Shown: in pieces, positions 52,481-61,275 of the stretch
How the letters are laid out: each line of letters starts with the position of its first letter
How positions within the stretch are numbered: the first letter of the stretch is position 1
Source: Firmicutes bacterium UBA7510
Lineage (GTDB): Bacteria > Bacillota > Clostridia > Tissierellales > Sedimentibacteraceae
DNA: 63,217 nt
Direction of reading: 5' to 3'
NCBI GenBank assembly: GCA_002479485.1
Contig: DLNM01000027.1
Span: 1-63,217, forward strand
Position numbers and translations under genes: made by a program
Notes under the pieces: model-generated
What the model saw: the letters and a program-made list of their open reading frames with translations, nothing else
Told to the model about the DNA's origin: nothing
Database searches by the model: none

Positions 52481-52834
52481 ATGTTATTTGAAGTAACAAG
52501 AACGAGTATTTATACAGATAATAAACCTTTTGAAAAATGCAAAGAAATACAACTTACACACTTGGAAATTAGAACATTAAAAACTCCAAATGAATTTGAT
52601 AATAAATTTGGTCACAGAGAGGGCAAATGGCTAGAAAAAGGTACTAACCATAGAATAATTAACGGTTGTATAGCAAGAGATTTGGACAAAGAAAACACTT
52701 GGGGTATAGAAATAAACTCATTAGAAGAACTAATGCAATTTGTAGAAAGCGTTAAAACTGATGTAATAATAACAACAAGTACAATAGATAAAATAACTCC
52801 GAGCCTAGAAATATACGACGATTGGAGAGAGTAG
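52481..52834 (+). CDS. Hypothetical phage protein (117 aa)
   Basis: A 117-aa protein with the phrase GINSLEEL-like EINSLEELMQFVESV and TPSLEIYDDWRE at the end, seen in uncharacterised phage proteins. TAGGAGGA precedes the ATG. Function unknown. Confidence 0.62.
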   Translation: MLFEVTRTSIYTDNKPFEKCKEIQLTHLEIRTLKTPNEFDNKFGHREGKWLEKGTNHRIINGCIARDLDKENTWGIEINSLEELMQFVESVKTDVIITTSTIDKITPSLEIYDDWRE

Positions 52835-52843
52835 GTGTTAGAT

Positions 52844-52990
52844 ATGAGACCACCAACACTAGAAGAAAGGGAAAAATTTAGGTACAAATTATGTAAAAAA
52901 TGCGGTGATGAATACAACATAAGTATATATCAAAAGGGTGCATTTAAATGTTATAAATGCGAAGCTAAAGAGAGGAGGGAAAAGAAGTGA
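52844..52990 (+). CDS. Small zinc-finger phage protein (48 aa)
   Basis: A 48-aa protein with CKKCGDEY and CYKCEAK (two CxxC pairs), typical of a zinc knuckle. Its TGA overlaps the GTG of the next gene. Unknown. Confidence 0.6.
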   Translation: MRPPTLEEREKFRYKLCKKCGDEYNISIYQKGAFKCYKCEAKERREKK

Positions 52991-53373
52991 CACCAAAAGA
53001 AGGAAGAATCTGTAGCAACTTTAGGCAAGCAAAAGATAAAAGACTTCAAATCGAAATCGACGCAGATGTTTATTTTTCTGGTGAAGAAACAGAAGTATTA
53101 AATATTCTTAGCAAATTTGGTTATGAAGTAGAAGAATACAGAACTAAACCAACAGGTCCACAATATAGAGGCAGACCAAAGATATATGATGAAAATACAA
53201 TGTTAGAACTTTACAAAGAAGGCAATAGTGATGTAGAAATTGCTGAAATAATGGGAACGTGTAGACAATTAATTTATGGTTGGAGAACCAAGAACATGTT
53301 ACCTGCGAACGGTAGGAAAAAGCGTTCACCGAATAAAAAAAGCCGCACAGTTGGCGCTGTAACGGCACATTAA
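52987..53373 (+). CDS. Phage HTH DNA-binding protein
   Basis: A 128-aa protein starting with GTG after GAGGAGGG. The C-terminal half is a resolvase/transposase-type helix-turn-helix (YDENTMLELYKEGNSDVEIAEIMGTCRQLIYGWR), followed by a basic tail. The N-terminal 70 residues are unassigned. Probably a regulator. Confidence 0.65.
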   Translation: MTPKEGRICSNFRQAKDKRLQIEIDADVYFSGEETEVLNILSKFGYEVEEYRTKPTGPQYRGRPKIYDENTMLELYKEGNSDVEIAEIMGTCRQLIYGWRTKNMLPANGRKKRSPNKKSRTVGAVTAH

Positions 53374-53433
53374 AAAACAATTCAAGATAAAGGTAACACA
53401 AATTTTTATAAAAATCAAGGAGAATTTATATAG

Positions 53434-54867
53434 ATGAAGATATCAAAGATAAAAATTAAGAATTTATTCGGCATTAAGGAATGTGAACTAGATGGAAGAA
53501 GTATTGAGTTATACGGTAAAAATGGAACTGGAAAAACTTCTGTCATAGATACTATAAGATATGCATTAACTAACAAATCAGATAGAGATTACATAGTTAG
53601 AAATGGCGAGACAGAGGGCGAAATCCTTATTGAAACGGATAATGGACTAAAAATAAATCGTAAGGCTAGAACTAACCAAGCAGATTATAAAAGCATTAAA
53701 AAGGATGGTGCTGAGGTTCAATCTCCGGAAACTTTTTTAAGAGACATATTTACGCCGTTACAACTTAATCCGACAGAATTTATTATGAATATGAATAGTA
53801 GTCAGCAAAATGCAATTCTTTTAGATATGATTGTATATGATTGGAACTTAGACACTATAAAGGGTTGGTTTGGAGAGTTGCCAAGTTGGGTTTCATACGA
53901 CCAAAATATATTACAAGTCTTAAATGACATTCAAAGCGAAAAAGGACAGTATTTCCAACTAAGACAAGACCTTAACAGAGATGCTCGAAACAAGAAAGCG
54001 ATGATCGAAGAAATTGGAGCAACCATTCCTACAGGCTACCAAGTAGAAAAATGGGAAGCTGCTAATGTAGGCGAAATATACACTCAAATAGAGCGTATTA
54101 GAAAAGATAATCAGACAATTGAAAAAGCTAAACAGATTATTGAAAACAGAGATAATAAGGTTCGTAAATTTGAAGCTGATAAAGAGATAGCAAAGAGTGC
54201 GTTAGAAACAGAGGTTAATAATAGAGCAAATCAACTAGATAAAGACATTTTAAGAATGCAAGAGCAAATAAAAGCTTATGAAGTTGAAAAACAAAATCTT
54301 TCAGCAAAGAAACAGGACAAACTAGCCATTATCGAGGAAATATACAAGGCTAATGTCGCTAAGTACGATGCAGAAGTAGAAGAATATAAAGAGTATGCAG
54401 ATAAGGATATAAAAGACACAACAAAACTTCAAGAACAAGCTAAAGAAATTGAGAAAATGAAAGCTCATATAAATGAGTACAAGAGAATGTTGAACCTACA
54501 ACAAGAGGTTGAAGAATTGCAAGATAGAAGCGAAAGTTTAACAGAGAAGATTGAGAAAGCTAGAACATTACCAGGAGAGATTTTACAGACTGCTATTATT
54601 CCTATTAAAGGATTAACAGTTGCTAATGGTATTCCTCTAATTAATGGACTTCCTGTTTCTAATCTATCCGAGGGCGAAAAACTTGACTTATGTATAGACG
54701 TAGCAATACAAAAACCTAATGGATTACAAATTATTTTAATAGATGGTGTAGAGAAGTTGGCGAGCGACCTAAGAAAACAATTATATGACAAGTGTAAAGC
54801 TAAAGGATTGCAATTTATAGCAACTAGAACTACCGATGATGAAGATTTAACTATTTTGGAACTGTAG
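53434..54867 (+). CDS. SbcC/RecF-like AAA ATPase
   Basis: A 477-aa ABC-type ATPase. Walker A GKNGTGKTS is at residues 28-36, long coiled coil between about 230 and 370, signature NLSEGEKLD near 412 and Walker B IILIDGVEKL, where the usual DE is DG(V)E. It opens the recombination cluster with the putative annealing protein and nuclease. It likely handles DNA ends during phage replication. AAGGAG lies before the ATG. Confidence 0.8.
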   Translation: MKISKIKIKNLFGIKECELDGRSIELYGKNGTGKTSVIDTIRYALTNKSDRDYIVRNGETEGEILIETDNGLKINRKARTNQADYKSIKKDGAEVQSPETFLRDIFTPLQLNPTEFIMNMNSSQQNAILLDMIVYDWNLDTIKGWFGELPSWVSYDQNILQVLNDIQSEKGQYFQLRQDLNRDARNKKAMIEEIGATIPTGYQVEKWEAANVGEIYTQIERIRKDNQTIEKAKQIIENRDNKVRKFEADKEIAKSALETEVNNRANQLDKDILRMQEQIKAYEVEKQNLSAKKQDKLAIIEEIYKANVAKYDAEVEEYKEYADKDIKDTTKLQEQAKEIEKMKAHINEYKRMLNLQQEVEELQDRSESLTEKIEKARTLPGEILQTAIIPIKGLTVANGIPLINGLPVSNLSEGEKLDLCIDVAIQKPNGLQIILIDGVEKLASDLRKQLYDKCKAKGLQFIATRTTDDEDLTILEL

Positions 54868-54876
54868 GAGGTAATT

Positions 54877-55689
54877 ATGAGTGAAATAACAACTTTAAAT
54901 AATAATATACAGACTAGAAATAGTCAAACGGAAATGATGGTATCAAGACAAGCTCAAGAAGTGCAAGCCGCTATGGTTATAGCTAAGAAGTTTCCAAGAG
55001 ATGAATATGAGGCTATGGAAAAAATAAAAAGAACTTGTCAAAGAGCAACATTAGCAGACCAAGCAATATATTCATATCCAAGAGGAGGGCAAACTGTTAC
55101 GGGTCCATCCGTAAGATTAGCAGAAGCTTTGGCTCAAAATTGGGGCAATATTGATTATGGAATTATAGAGCTTGAACAAAAGGACGGAAAAAGCGAAATG
55201 ATGGCTTATGCGTGGGATTTAGAAACAAATACACGCGTTACAAAAGTCTTTGCTGTAGAGCATAAAAGAGATACTAAAAAAGGTTCATATGCATTAACAG
55301 ACAGCAGGGATATATATGAAGCCACTGCAAACTTTGGAGCTAGAAGAATGAGGGCTTGCATTCTAGGAGTTATTCCTGGTGATGTAGTTGATATGGCAGT
55401 AGATGAATGCAGAGCAACTATAAAAAGCGGCATAGGCAAAGAACCTATAAATGAGCGTGTAACAAAGCTTTACAATGCGTTTAAAAAGGAATTTAAAGTT
55501 ACAAAGGAACAATTAGAAAAGTATGCAGAAAGAAACCTTGCAGACTTCGGAGAGGATGAATTTATTAATCTTAAGGGAGTATTTAAAGCTTTAAAAGACG
55601 GACAGGCAAAAGTTGAAGATTATTTCCCAACAGATATAGAAGTACCAGACATATTCAGGGAGGTACAAAACAATGTTGAAACTAACTAA
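54877..55689 (+). CDS. Phage recombination-cluster protein, candidate annealing protein
   Basis: A 270-aa protein with conserved blocks TCQRATLADQAIYSYPRGG, GPSVRLAEALAQNWGNI, AYAWDLETNTRVTKVF and YEATANFGARRMRACILGVI. I know these from uncharacterised phage proteins encoded next to RecE-like nucleases. It overlaps the nuclease gene by 17 nt and lies after an SbcC/RecF-like ATPase, with SSB in the same operon, so a single-strand annealing role is a reasonable guess. It is not a clear RecT, Erf or Rad52 sequence. Confidence 0.6.
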   Translation: MSEITTLNNNIQTRNSQTEMMVSRQAQEVQAAMVIAKKFPRDEYEAMEKIKRTCQRATLADQAIYSYPRGGQTVTGPSVRLAEALAQNWGNIDYGIIELEQKDGKSEMMAYAWDLETNTRVTKVFAVEHKRDTKKGSYALTDSRDIYEATANFGARRMRACILGVIPGDVVDMAVDECRATIKSGIGKEPINERVTKLYNAFKKEFKVTKEQLEKYAERNLADFGEDEFINLKGVFKALKDGQAKVEDYFPTDIEVPDIFREVQNNVETN

Positions 55690-56473
55690 TGAAAATTATT
55701 TTAGTCCAGATGCTAGCAGAGAATATCTCTCTGTTAGTCAATACAAGGATTTTATCGGAACTTTAGGAAAAACAGCTTGTGAAGCCGAAGCTATGGCTAA
55801 ATTAAACGGTGCATGGGAAATGGAAAAGACAACCGCTTTGTTAGTAGGAAGTTATGTAGATGCACATTTTGAGGGAAGTTTGGACTTATTTAAGGCTCAA
55901 AACCCAGATATATTTACACAGAAAGGTACTTTGAAAGCTGATTATAAAAGAGCAGAGGAAATTATTAATCGTATTGAGCGCGACGGAAAGTTTATGCAGT
56001 TTATGAGTGGTGAAAAACAAACAATAATGACTGCTGAATTGTTTGGTACTCCATGGAAGATAAAAATAGACAGTTATTTGCCTAATTTAGCGATTGTTGA
56101 CCTTAAGTGTATGAAAGACTTGACCGAGACATTTTGGGTGCGTGATTTTGGATATATGGACTTTATACAGTATTGGGGATATGACATCCAAGGCGCAGTT
56201 TATCAAGAAGTGGTTTATCAAAATACAGGTAAAAGATTACCGTTTTATATAGCGGTTGCTGACAAGACAAAAGAGCCTAATATTGAAATAATTTACATAG
56301 ATGATAATCATTTAAGACAAAAATTACTTGAAGTCGAAGCAAATACACCTAAAGTTTTAAGACTTAAAAACAAAGAGATAGAACCTTTGCGTTGTGGAGT
56401 GTGTGATTATTGCAAACATACTAAAATTCTTACTAAACCTATTCATTTTAGTGAGTTAATTCCGGCAGTGTAG
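55673..56473 (+). CDS. RecE/Cas4-like PD-(D/E)XK nuclease
   Basis: A 266-aa nuclease. The core reads WKIKIDSYLPNLAIVDLKC (Asp and the DLK motif), followed by the helix DIQGAVYQEVV with the QxxxY motif of RecB/Cas4-type enzymes. Cys 36 in KTACEAEA and Cys 241, 244 and 247 in CGVCDYC have the one-plus-three spacing of iron-sulfur staple nucleases. It is likely the 5'-3' exonuclease of the phage recombination system. Confidence 0.8.
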   Translation: MLKLTNENYFSPDASREYLSVSQYKDFIGTLGKTACEAEAMAKLNGAWEMEKTTALLVGSYVDAHFEGSLDLFKAQNPDIFTQKGTLKADYKRAEEIINRIERDGKFMQFMSGEKQTIMTAELFGTPWKIKIDSYLPNLAIVDLKCMKDLTETFWVRDFGYMDFIQYWGYDIQGAVYQEVVYQNTGKRLPFYIAVADKTKEPNIEIIYIDDNHLRQKLLEVEANTPKVLRLKNKEIEPLRCGVCDYCKHTKILTKPIHFSELIPAV

Positions 56474-56475
56474 AT

Positions 56476-56763
56476 ATGAAATCTATATTGCAAGACTACG
56501 AAGAACAAAGAGAATGTTTTTACTGCACTTGTAAAAGTAATTTGCAAGACCATCACGTTTTCGGAGCAGCTAATAGAAAATTAAGCGAAAAATACGGACT
56601 AAAAGTGCTCTTGTGTATGAAACATCACACAGGACAAATTGAGGGTGTACACGGTCAAAACAAAGCTCTAAGATTAGAACTTAAAAAGATGGCACAACGA
56701 GAATTTGAAAAGCTATACGGGCATGAAAAATACATGAAAATATTCGGTAAAAATTATTTATAG
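56476..56763 (+). CDS. HNH-like zinc phage protein
   Basis: A 95-aa protein with CFYCTCKSNLQDHHVFGAANR and LLCMKHHTGQIEGVHG. Its cysteines plus DHH and KHH histidines resemble a beta-beta-alpha-metal (HNH-type) nuclease, often found in phage recombination clusters. It starts 3 nt after the RecE-like gene. Catalysis unproven. Confidence 0.55.
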   Translation: MKSILQDYEEQRECFYCTCKSNLQDHHVFGAANRKLSEKYGLKVLLCMKHHTGQIEGVHGQNKALRLELKKMAQREFEKLYGHEKYMKIFGKNYL

Positions 56764-56797
56764 AGGGGTATATCCCCTCCCTTATGGGGGTGAATAA

Positions 56798-57613
56798 GTG
56801 AAAGACGCGTACTATTTTAGTCACGATGCTAACGCAAAAGACGACCCGAAATGCGTGTTATTAATAGAACAACTAGGGTTAGAGGGTTACGGTATATTTT
56901 GGGTGTTGATAGAGACTTTAAGAGACCAACCAGAGTATAAATACCCAATAGCATTAATACCGGCATTAGCAAGAAGATATAACACAACAACGCAAAAGGT
57001 TGAAGCTGTAGTTAGAAGTTATGGACTGTTCGAGATAACAAATGATGAATTTTTCTTCTCGAATAGCTTAAATGGCAGAATGTCACATCTTGAATACAAA
57101 AGACAATTAGCAGTAGAGGCAGGGAAAAGGTCAGCAGAAAAGAGAAAACAACAACAATTATTAAACAGTGGCTCAACCGACGTTCAACCGACATTCAACG
57201 ACCGTTCAACAAGTAAAGTAAATAAAAGTAAAGTAAATAAAAGTAAAGTAAATAAAAGTAAAGTAAATAAAAACATATATAGTGATGTTCCTTTGGAACT
57301 GTTGGAACCTTTAAAAGATTTTGAGGAAATGCGAAAGAAGATTAAAGCACCTATGACAGATAAAGCAAGGACTATGATGTTAAATAATCTAAACAAACTA
57401 TCTAACGGTGATAATCAAAAAGCTATAGAAATACTAAACCAATCAACTATGAATTGTTGGAAAGGATTATTTCCTCTAAAAGAAGATAAAAAGGTTGAAC
57501 AGCAATCTCCTAAATCTAACAAATTTCATAACTTCGAGCAAAGAGATTACGGAGACTTAGAAGAAATAGGCAAGAAGAATACAGAAAAGAAAATGAAAAA
57601 ATTAATGGGGTGA
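56798..57613 (+). CDS. Phage replication initiator (DUF4373/Lin1244 type)
   Basis: A 271-aa protein opening YYFSHDANAKDDPKCVLLIEQLGLEGYGIFWVLIE, the DUF4373/Lin1244-like winged-helix domain of phage replication initiators. It continues with a basic linker SAEKRKQQQLLNSG and the repeated SKVNK segment (about residues 139-158), then a helical C-terminus. Starts with GTG after ATGGGGGTGA. Its own gene contains the origin-like array at 57172-57271. No DnaC-like loader follows. Confidence 0.8.
   Translation: MKDAYYFSHDANAKDDPKCVLLIEQLGLEGYGIFWVLIETLRDQPEYKYPIALIPALARRYNTTTQKVEAVVRSYGLFEITNDEFFFSNSLNGRMSHLEYKRQLAVEAGKRSAEKRKQQQLLNSGSTDVQPTFNDRSTSKVNKSKVNKSKVNKSKVNKNIYSDVPLELLEPLKDFEEMRKKIKAPMTDKARTMMLNNLNKLSNGDNQKAIEILNQSTMNCWKGLFPLKEDKKVEQQSPKSNKFHNFEQRDYGDLEEIGKKNTEKKMKKLMG
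57172..57271. repeat. Origin-like array inside the initiator gene
   Basis: Part 1: TCAAC occurs at 57173, 57184, 57195 and 57206, exactly 11 bp apart. Part 2: the 15-bp unit AGTAAAGTAAATAAA is repeated four times without a break (57212-57271). A phased binding-site array beside an AT-rich repeat fits a replication origin (initiator sites plus unwinding element), as often found inside phage initiator genes. The same repeat encodes SKVNK four times. Confidence 0.6.
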
Positions 57614-57616
57614 AAG

Positions 57617-60121
57617 ATGACATACGAAGATTTTTTAAAGAGTAAAGTTGAAGTAGCCAAAGATACAGGCTTTGACATAGATATAAATAAAATTAATCCT
57701 GCTTTAAAACTACATCAAAGAGATGCTGTGAAGTGGGCAATTAAGGGTGGCAAAAGGGCACTATTTGAAAGTTTTGGATTAGGAAAAACAGTTCAAGAGA
57801 TAGAATTTTGTTATCAAGTTATAAAGCATGAGGGCGGTAAGGCTTTAATAGTATTACCCTTAGGGGTTAAACAAGAATTTACTAGGGATGCTGTTGAAAT
57901 ATTAGGATATGAAGCTCCTGATTATGTAAGAACAATGGAAGAAGTTGAAAAATCTAATAAGCAAATATTAATTACAAATTATGAACGTGTTAGAGATGGG
58001 GATATAAGACCAGACTATTTTACCGCGACATCTTTAGATGAAGCATCAGTTCTTAGAAGTTTTGGAAGCAAAACATATCAAACATTCCTTAATAAATTTA
58101 AAGGAGTACCTTATAAATTAGTCGCAACAGCAACTCCATCGCCAAATAGATACAAGGAACTCATACATTATGCTGGATATCTTGAGGTAATGGATACAGG
58201 GCAAGCACTAACAAGATTCTTTCAAAGAGATAGCACAAAAGCCAATAATTTAACATTATATCCAAATATGGAAGATGAGTTTTGGTTATGGATAAGTAGT
58301 TGGGCTTTGTTTATAACTAAACCTTCAGATGTAAATCCCAAATATTCTGACAAAGGATATGATTTACCTGAATTAGTTGTAAATTGGCATGAGGTACCGA
58401 CAGATTACTGCGACAATTATAACAAAAACGGCCAAATGGAAATAGTGAGAAATGCCAATGTAAGTCTTAAAGATGCCGCTGCTATAAAAAGAGAAAGTAT
58501 TGATAAGAGAATAGCAGTAATGAAGGATATTATAAATACATCACCTGATGATAACTTCATTTTGTGGCACGATTTAGAAGCTGAAAGACATGCCATAAAA
58601 AAAACAGTACCTGAAGCAGTAGACATATATGGATCTATGGACTATGACATTAGAGAAAGAAGAGTTATAGACTTCTCAAATGGAAAAACAAGACTATTTG
58701 CAACTAAAAAAGAGTTGTCAGGTTCTGGATGTAATTTTCAAAGGTATTGTCACAGAGAAATTTTTGTCGGTATTGATTATGAATTTAACGACTTCATACA
58801 AGCAATCCATAGATGCTATAGGTTTTTGCAAACTAAAACAGTAGTTATTGATATTATATATACCGAAGAGGAAAGAAATATCAAAGAAATACTTCTAGAG
58901 AAGTGGAAAAATCATAATTATATGGTTAATAAGATGATAGATATAGTGAAAAAATACGGATTAAATCCAAGTAGTAAAATTAAAAGATTGGAGAGAAAGA
59001 TGGGTGTCGAAACAATAAGAGTAGAAGGAGAACATTATGTTGCAGTAAATGATGATTGTGTAGAAGAAACTAGGAGAATGCAGATTAACAGCATTGACTT
59101 AATTCATACATCAATACCTTTTGGCAATCATTACGAGTATTCGGCGAATTATAATGACTTTGGCCATAATGAAAATACAGAGCGATTCTTTGAACAAATG
59201 GACTACCTAACACCTGAATTACTTAGAATTTTAAAACCAGGTAGAGTGGCAGCTATACATGTAAAAGATAGAGTATTATTTGGAAATACAACAGGAACAG
59301 GAATGCCAACCGTAGAACCATTTCATGCATTATGTATAGCGCATTACATAAAACACGGATTTCAATACTTTGGAATGATTACAGTTGTAACGGATGTTGT
59401 AAGGGAAAACAATCAAACTTATCGTCTTGGTTGGACTGAACAATGTAAAGATGGTTCGAAAATGGGAGTAGGCTGTCCTGAATATATACTACTTTTTAGA
59501 AAATTACCAACAGATACAAGCACAGCTTACGCAGATGTACCAGTAACAAAGGACAAAAAAGACTATCCTTTATCACAATGGCAACTTGATGCTCATGGGT
59601 ATTGGAGAAGTTCGGGCGATAGATTAATAACTCCTCAGGAAGTAAAAACATTTGATATAGGCGTTATACAGAAAATGTATAGAGAACATTCAAAAACACA
59701 CATTTATAGCTATGCTCAACATTTAGAATTGGCTGACAATTTAGAACAAATAGACAAAATTAGTAAAACATTTATGACTGTGCCTCCTGCAAGTTGGAAT
59801 GATGATGTTTGGGATAATGTTAATCGTATGAAAACATTAAATACAACACAGAGTAGGCGAAAATTACAAATGCACGTTTGCCCCTTACAAATTGATATAG
59901 TAGAAAGAATTATAAATCGTTATAGCAATGAGGGTGATATGGTATTAGATCCATTTGGGGGACTTATGACAGTGCCAATGACAGCTATAAAAATGAATAG
60001 AAAAGGTTATGGAATCGAATTAAGCCAAGAATATTTTAGAGACGGAGTTGGATATCTGAATGAAGCTGAATCTAAAAGGGACGTTCCTACATTATTTGAT
60101 TTAATAGAGGAGGCTATATGA
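57617..60121 (+). CDS. SNF2-like helicase fused to DNA methyltransferase
   Basis: An 834-aa fusion. Helicase half: motif I SFGLGKT (52-58), motif II LDEAS (140-144), motif III TATP (171-174), motif VI QAIHRCYR (395-402). Methyltransferase half: motif IV IDLIHTSIPFGNHYEY (498-503 TSIPFG in place of (D/N/S)PPY), LRILKPGRVAAIHVKD, and near the C-terminus DMVLDPFGGLMTVPM (DPFGG, 778-782). This order is the beta-type of amino-methyltransferases. No nuclease domain is seen. It could modify phage DNA or aid replication; activity of the unusual motif IV is uncertain. Confidence 0.8.
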   Translation: MTYEDFLKSKVEVAKDTGFDIDINKINPALKLHQRDAVKWAIKGGKRALFESFGLGKTVQEIEFCYQVIKHEGGKALIVLPLGVKQEFTRDAVEILGYEAPDYVRTMEEVEKSNKQILITNYERVRDGDIRPDYFTATSLDEASVLRSFGSKTYQTFLNKFKGVPYKLVATATPSPNRYKELIHYAGYLEVMDTGQALTRFFQRDSTKANNLTLYPNMEDEFWLWISSWALFITKPSDVNPKYSDKGYDLPELVVNWHEVPTDYCDNYNKNGQMEIVRNANVSLKDAAAIKRESIDKRIAVMKDIINTSPDDNFILWHDLEAERHAIKKTVPEAVDIYGSMDYDIRERRVIDFSNGKTRLFATKKELSGSGCNFQRYCHREIFVGIDYEFNDFIQAIHRCYRFLQTKTVVIDIIYTEEERNIKEILLEKWKNHNYMVNKMIDIVKKYGLNPSSKIKRLERKMGVETIRVEGEHYVAVNDDCVEETRRMQINSIDLIHTSIPFGNHYEYSANYNDFGHNENTERFFEQMDYLTPELLRILKPGRVAAIHVKDRVLFGNTTGTGMPTVEPFHALCIAHYIKHGFQYFGMITVVTDVVRENNQTYRLGWTEQCKDGSKMGVGCPEYILLFRKLPTDTSTAYADVPVTKDKKDYPLSQWQLDAHGYWRSSGDRLITPQEVKTFDIGVIQKMYREHSKTHIYSYAQHLELADNLEQIDKISKTFMTVPPASWNDDVWDNVNRMKTLNTTQSRRKLQMHVCPLQIDIVERIINRYSNEGDMVLDPFGGLMTVPMTAIKMNRKGYGIELSQEYFRDGVGYLNEAESKRDVPTLFDLIEEAI

Positions 60122-60285
60122 ACAATCCATGTTTAAACTGTACGCAACGCAAACTTTATTGTCATTGTGTGTGTGGAAAGCATAAAGATTATAAGAAAGT
60201 ACAAAACTTCATAAATCAAGCTATCAAAAGAGATAGAGAATATACATTTGTAGGAACAGAAGCTTTTGAATTAAAAAGGGCGTGA
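60118..60285 (+). CDS. Small cysteine-rich phage protein (55 aa)
   Basis: A 55-aa protein starting NNPCLNCTQRKLYCHCVCGKH with six cysteines, so probably zinc-binding. Its ATG overlaps the stop of the fusion gene. Unknown. Confidence 0.6.
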   Translation: MNNPCLNCTQRKLYCHCVCGKHKDYKKVQNFINQAIKRDREYTFVGTEAFELKRA

Positions 60286-60288
60286 AAT

Positions 60289-60450
60289 ATGAAACGAACA
60301 TTTGAAAACTGCTCTATAAGAAAAAGAGCTGCAAGAATTTTTAACGATACAACCAAGCTAGATAATGGTAAATGCAAAGGATTTAAAAACCTTGATGATA
60401 CAGTAATAAAAGAATGTAAATATTGTAAGATACGGGAGGGTAACCAATGA
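60289..60450 (+). CDS. Small cysteine-containing phage protein (53 aa)
   Basis: A 53-aa protein with NCSIRKR, KCKGF and CKYCKI cysteines. Its stop overlaps the next ATG (ATGA). Unknown function. Confidence 0.57.
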   Translation: MKRTFENCSIRKRAARIFNDTTKLDNGKCKGFKNLDDTVIKECKYCKIREGNQ

Positions 60451-60860
60451 ATGATATAGAAAAAGCTATAGAAGAATTAGAAAAACTTTCAAGATATGCA
60501 GAGAAATTAAAAAATCCTGACGAGTTTTTTCATCATATGCAAGGACACACAACAGAACTTTCGTTTGTATTAAGCGCGTTTGGATTATCAGAAATTAGTA
60601 AAAGTATTAAAAAGGTACTAGAAAAACAATTAAATAGCAGTTGGATTCCTGTATCAGAGAGATTGCCGGAAGAGAATATTGATAATATAACAAATGATTT
60701 TTTAGCTTACAATGTTTCTCTTAAATTTGAATATGCTGAATGCACTAGAACGTATAAATTCGGTAGAGGTAAATGGTGGAACCATGGAGCAGATATGACG
60801 GAGTATGTTATAGCATGGCAACCACTACCACAACCATACAAGGAGGGTAACAATGGGTAA
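60447..60860 (+). CDS. DUF551-containing phage protein
   Basis: A 137-aa protein. The first 65 residues are helical; the rest is a DUF551 domain (WIPVSERLPEEN ... VIAWQPLPQPY). DUF551 is common in phage early genes, function unknown. It overlaps the next gene by 8 nt. Confidence 0.75.
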   Translation: MNDIEKAIEELEKLSRYAEKLKNPDEFFHHMQGHTTELSFVLSAFGLSEISKSIKKVLEKQLNSSWIPVSERLPEENIDNITNDFLAYNVSLKFEYAECTRTYKFGRGKWWNHGADMTEYVIAWQPLPQPYKEGNNG

Positions 60861-61275
60861 TGTAATAAAACATTTTGATGTAGCACTTAAAGAAGAAATA
60901 ATAACGTGTCCTAGTTGTGACACCCAACAAGAAACAGGCTATAGACATTGTCTAAATTGCGGTTACGACTTTAATAAAGACATAGTTTACATAAGTGGAG
61001 CAATAACAGGAATAAAAAACTTTAAAGACATATTTAACACAGCAGAAACAGTATTAAAAGCAAAGGGAAACGAAGTAATAAACCCGGCTAAAATACAATT
61101 ACATGAAAGCGCAACACATGAGGACTATATGGCAATATGTTACGAACAAATTAAAATGGCTGATACAATCTACATGTTGAAAGATTGGGGAAAATCAAAA
61201 GGTGCATGTATTGAATACGGATATGCTCGAGGACTAGGCAAGAATATAATTGAGGAGGGGCAAGATGAAAACTAA
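60853..61275 (+). CDS. Zinc ribbon plus DUF4406 protein
   Basis: A 140-aa protein. An N-terminal zinc ribbon (CPSCDTQQ ... HCLNCGYDF) is joined to a DUF4406 domain, VYISGAITGIKNFKDIF, related to nucleoside 2-deoxyribosyltransferases; ADTIYMLKDWGKSKGACIEYGYARG is the usual C-terminal part. It may act on nucleotides; reaction unknown. Overlaps the resolvase gene by 11 nt. Confidence 0.78.
   Translation: MGNVIKHFDVALKEEIITCPSCDTQQETGYRHCLNCGYDFNKDIVYISGAITGIKNFKDIFNTAETVLKAKGNEVINPAKIQLHESATHEDYMAICYEQIKMADTIYMLKDWGKSKGACIEYGYARGLGKNIIEEGQDEN

Noticed and set aside
57212..57271. CRISPR array
   Set aside because: The repeats are contiguous 15-mers with no spacers and lie within a coding sequence.
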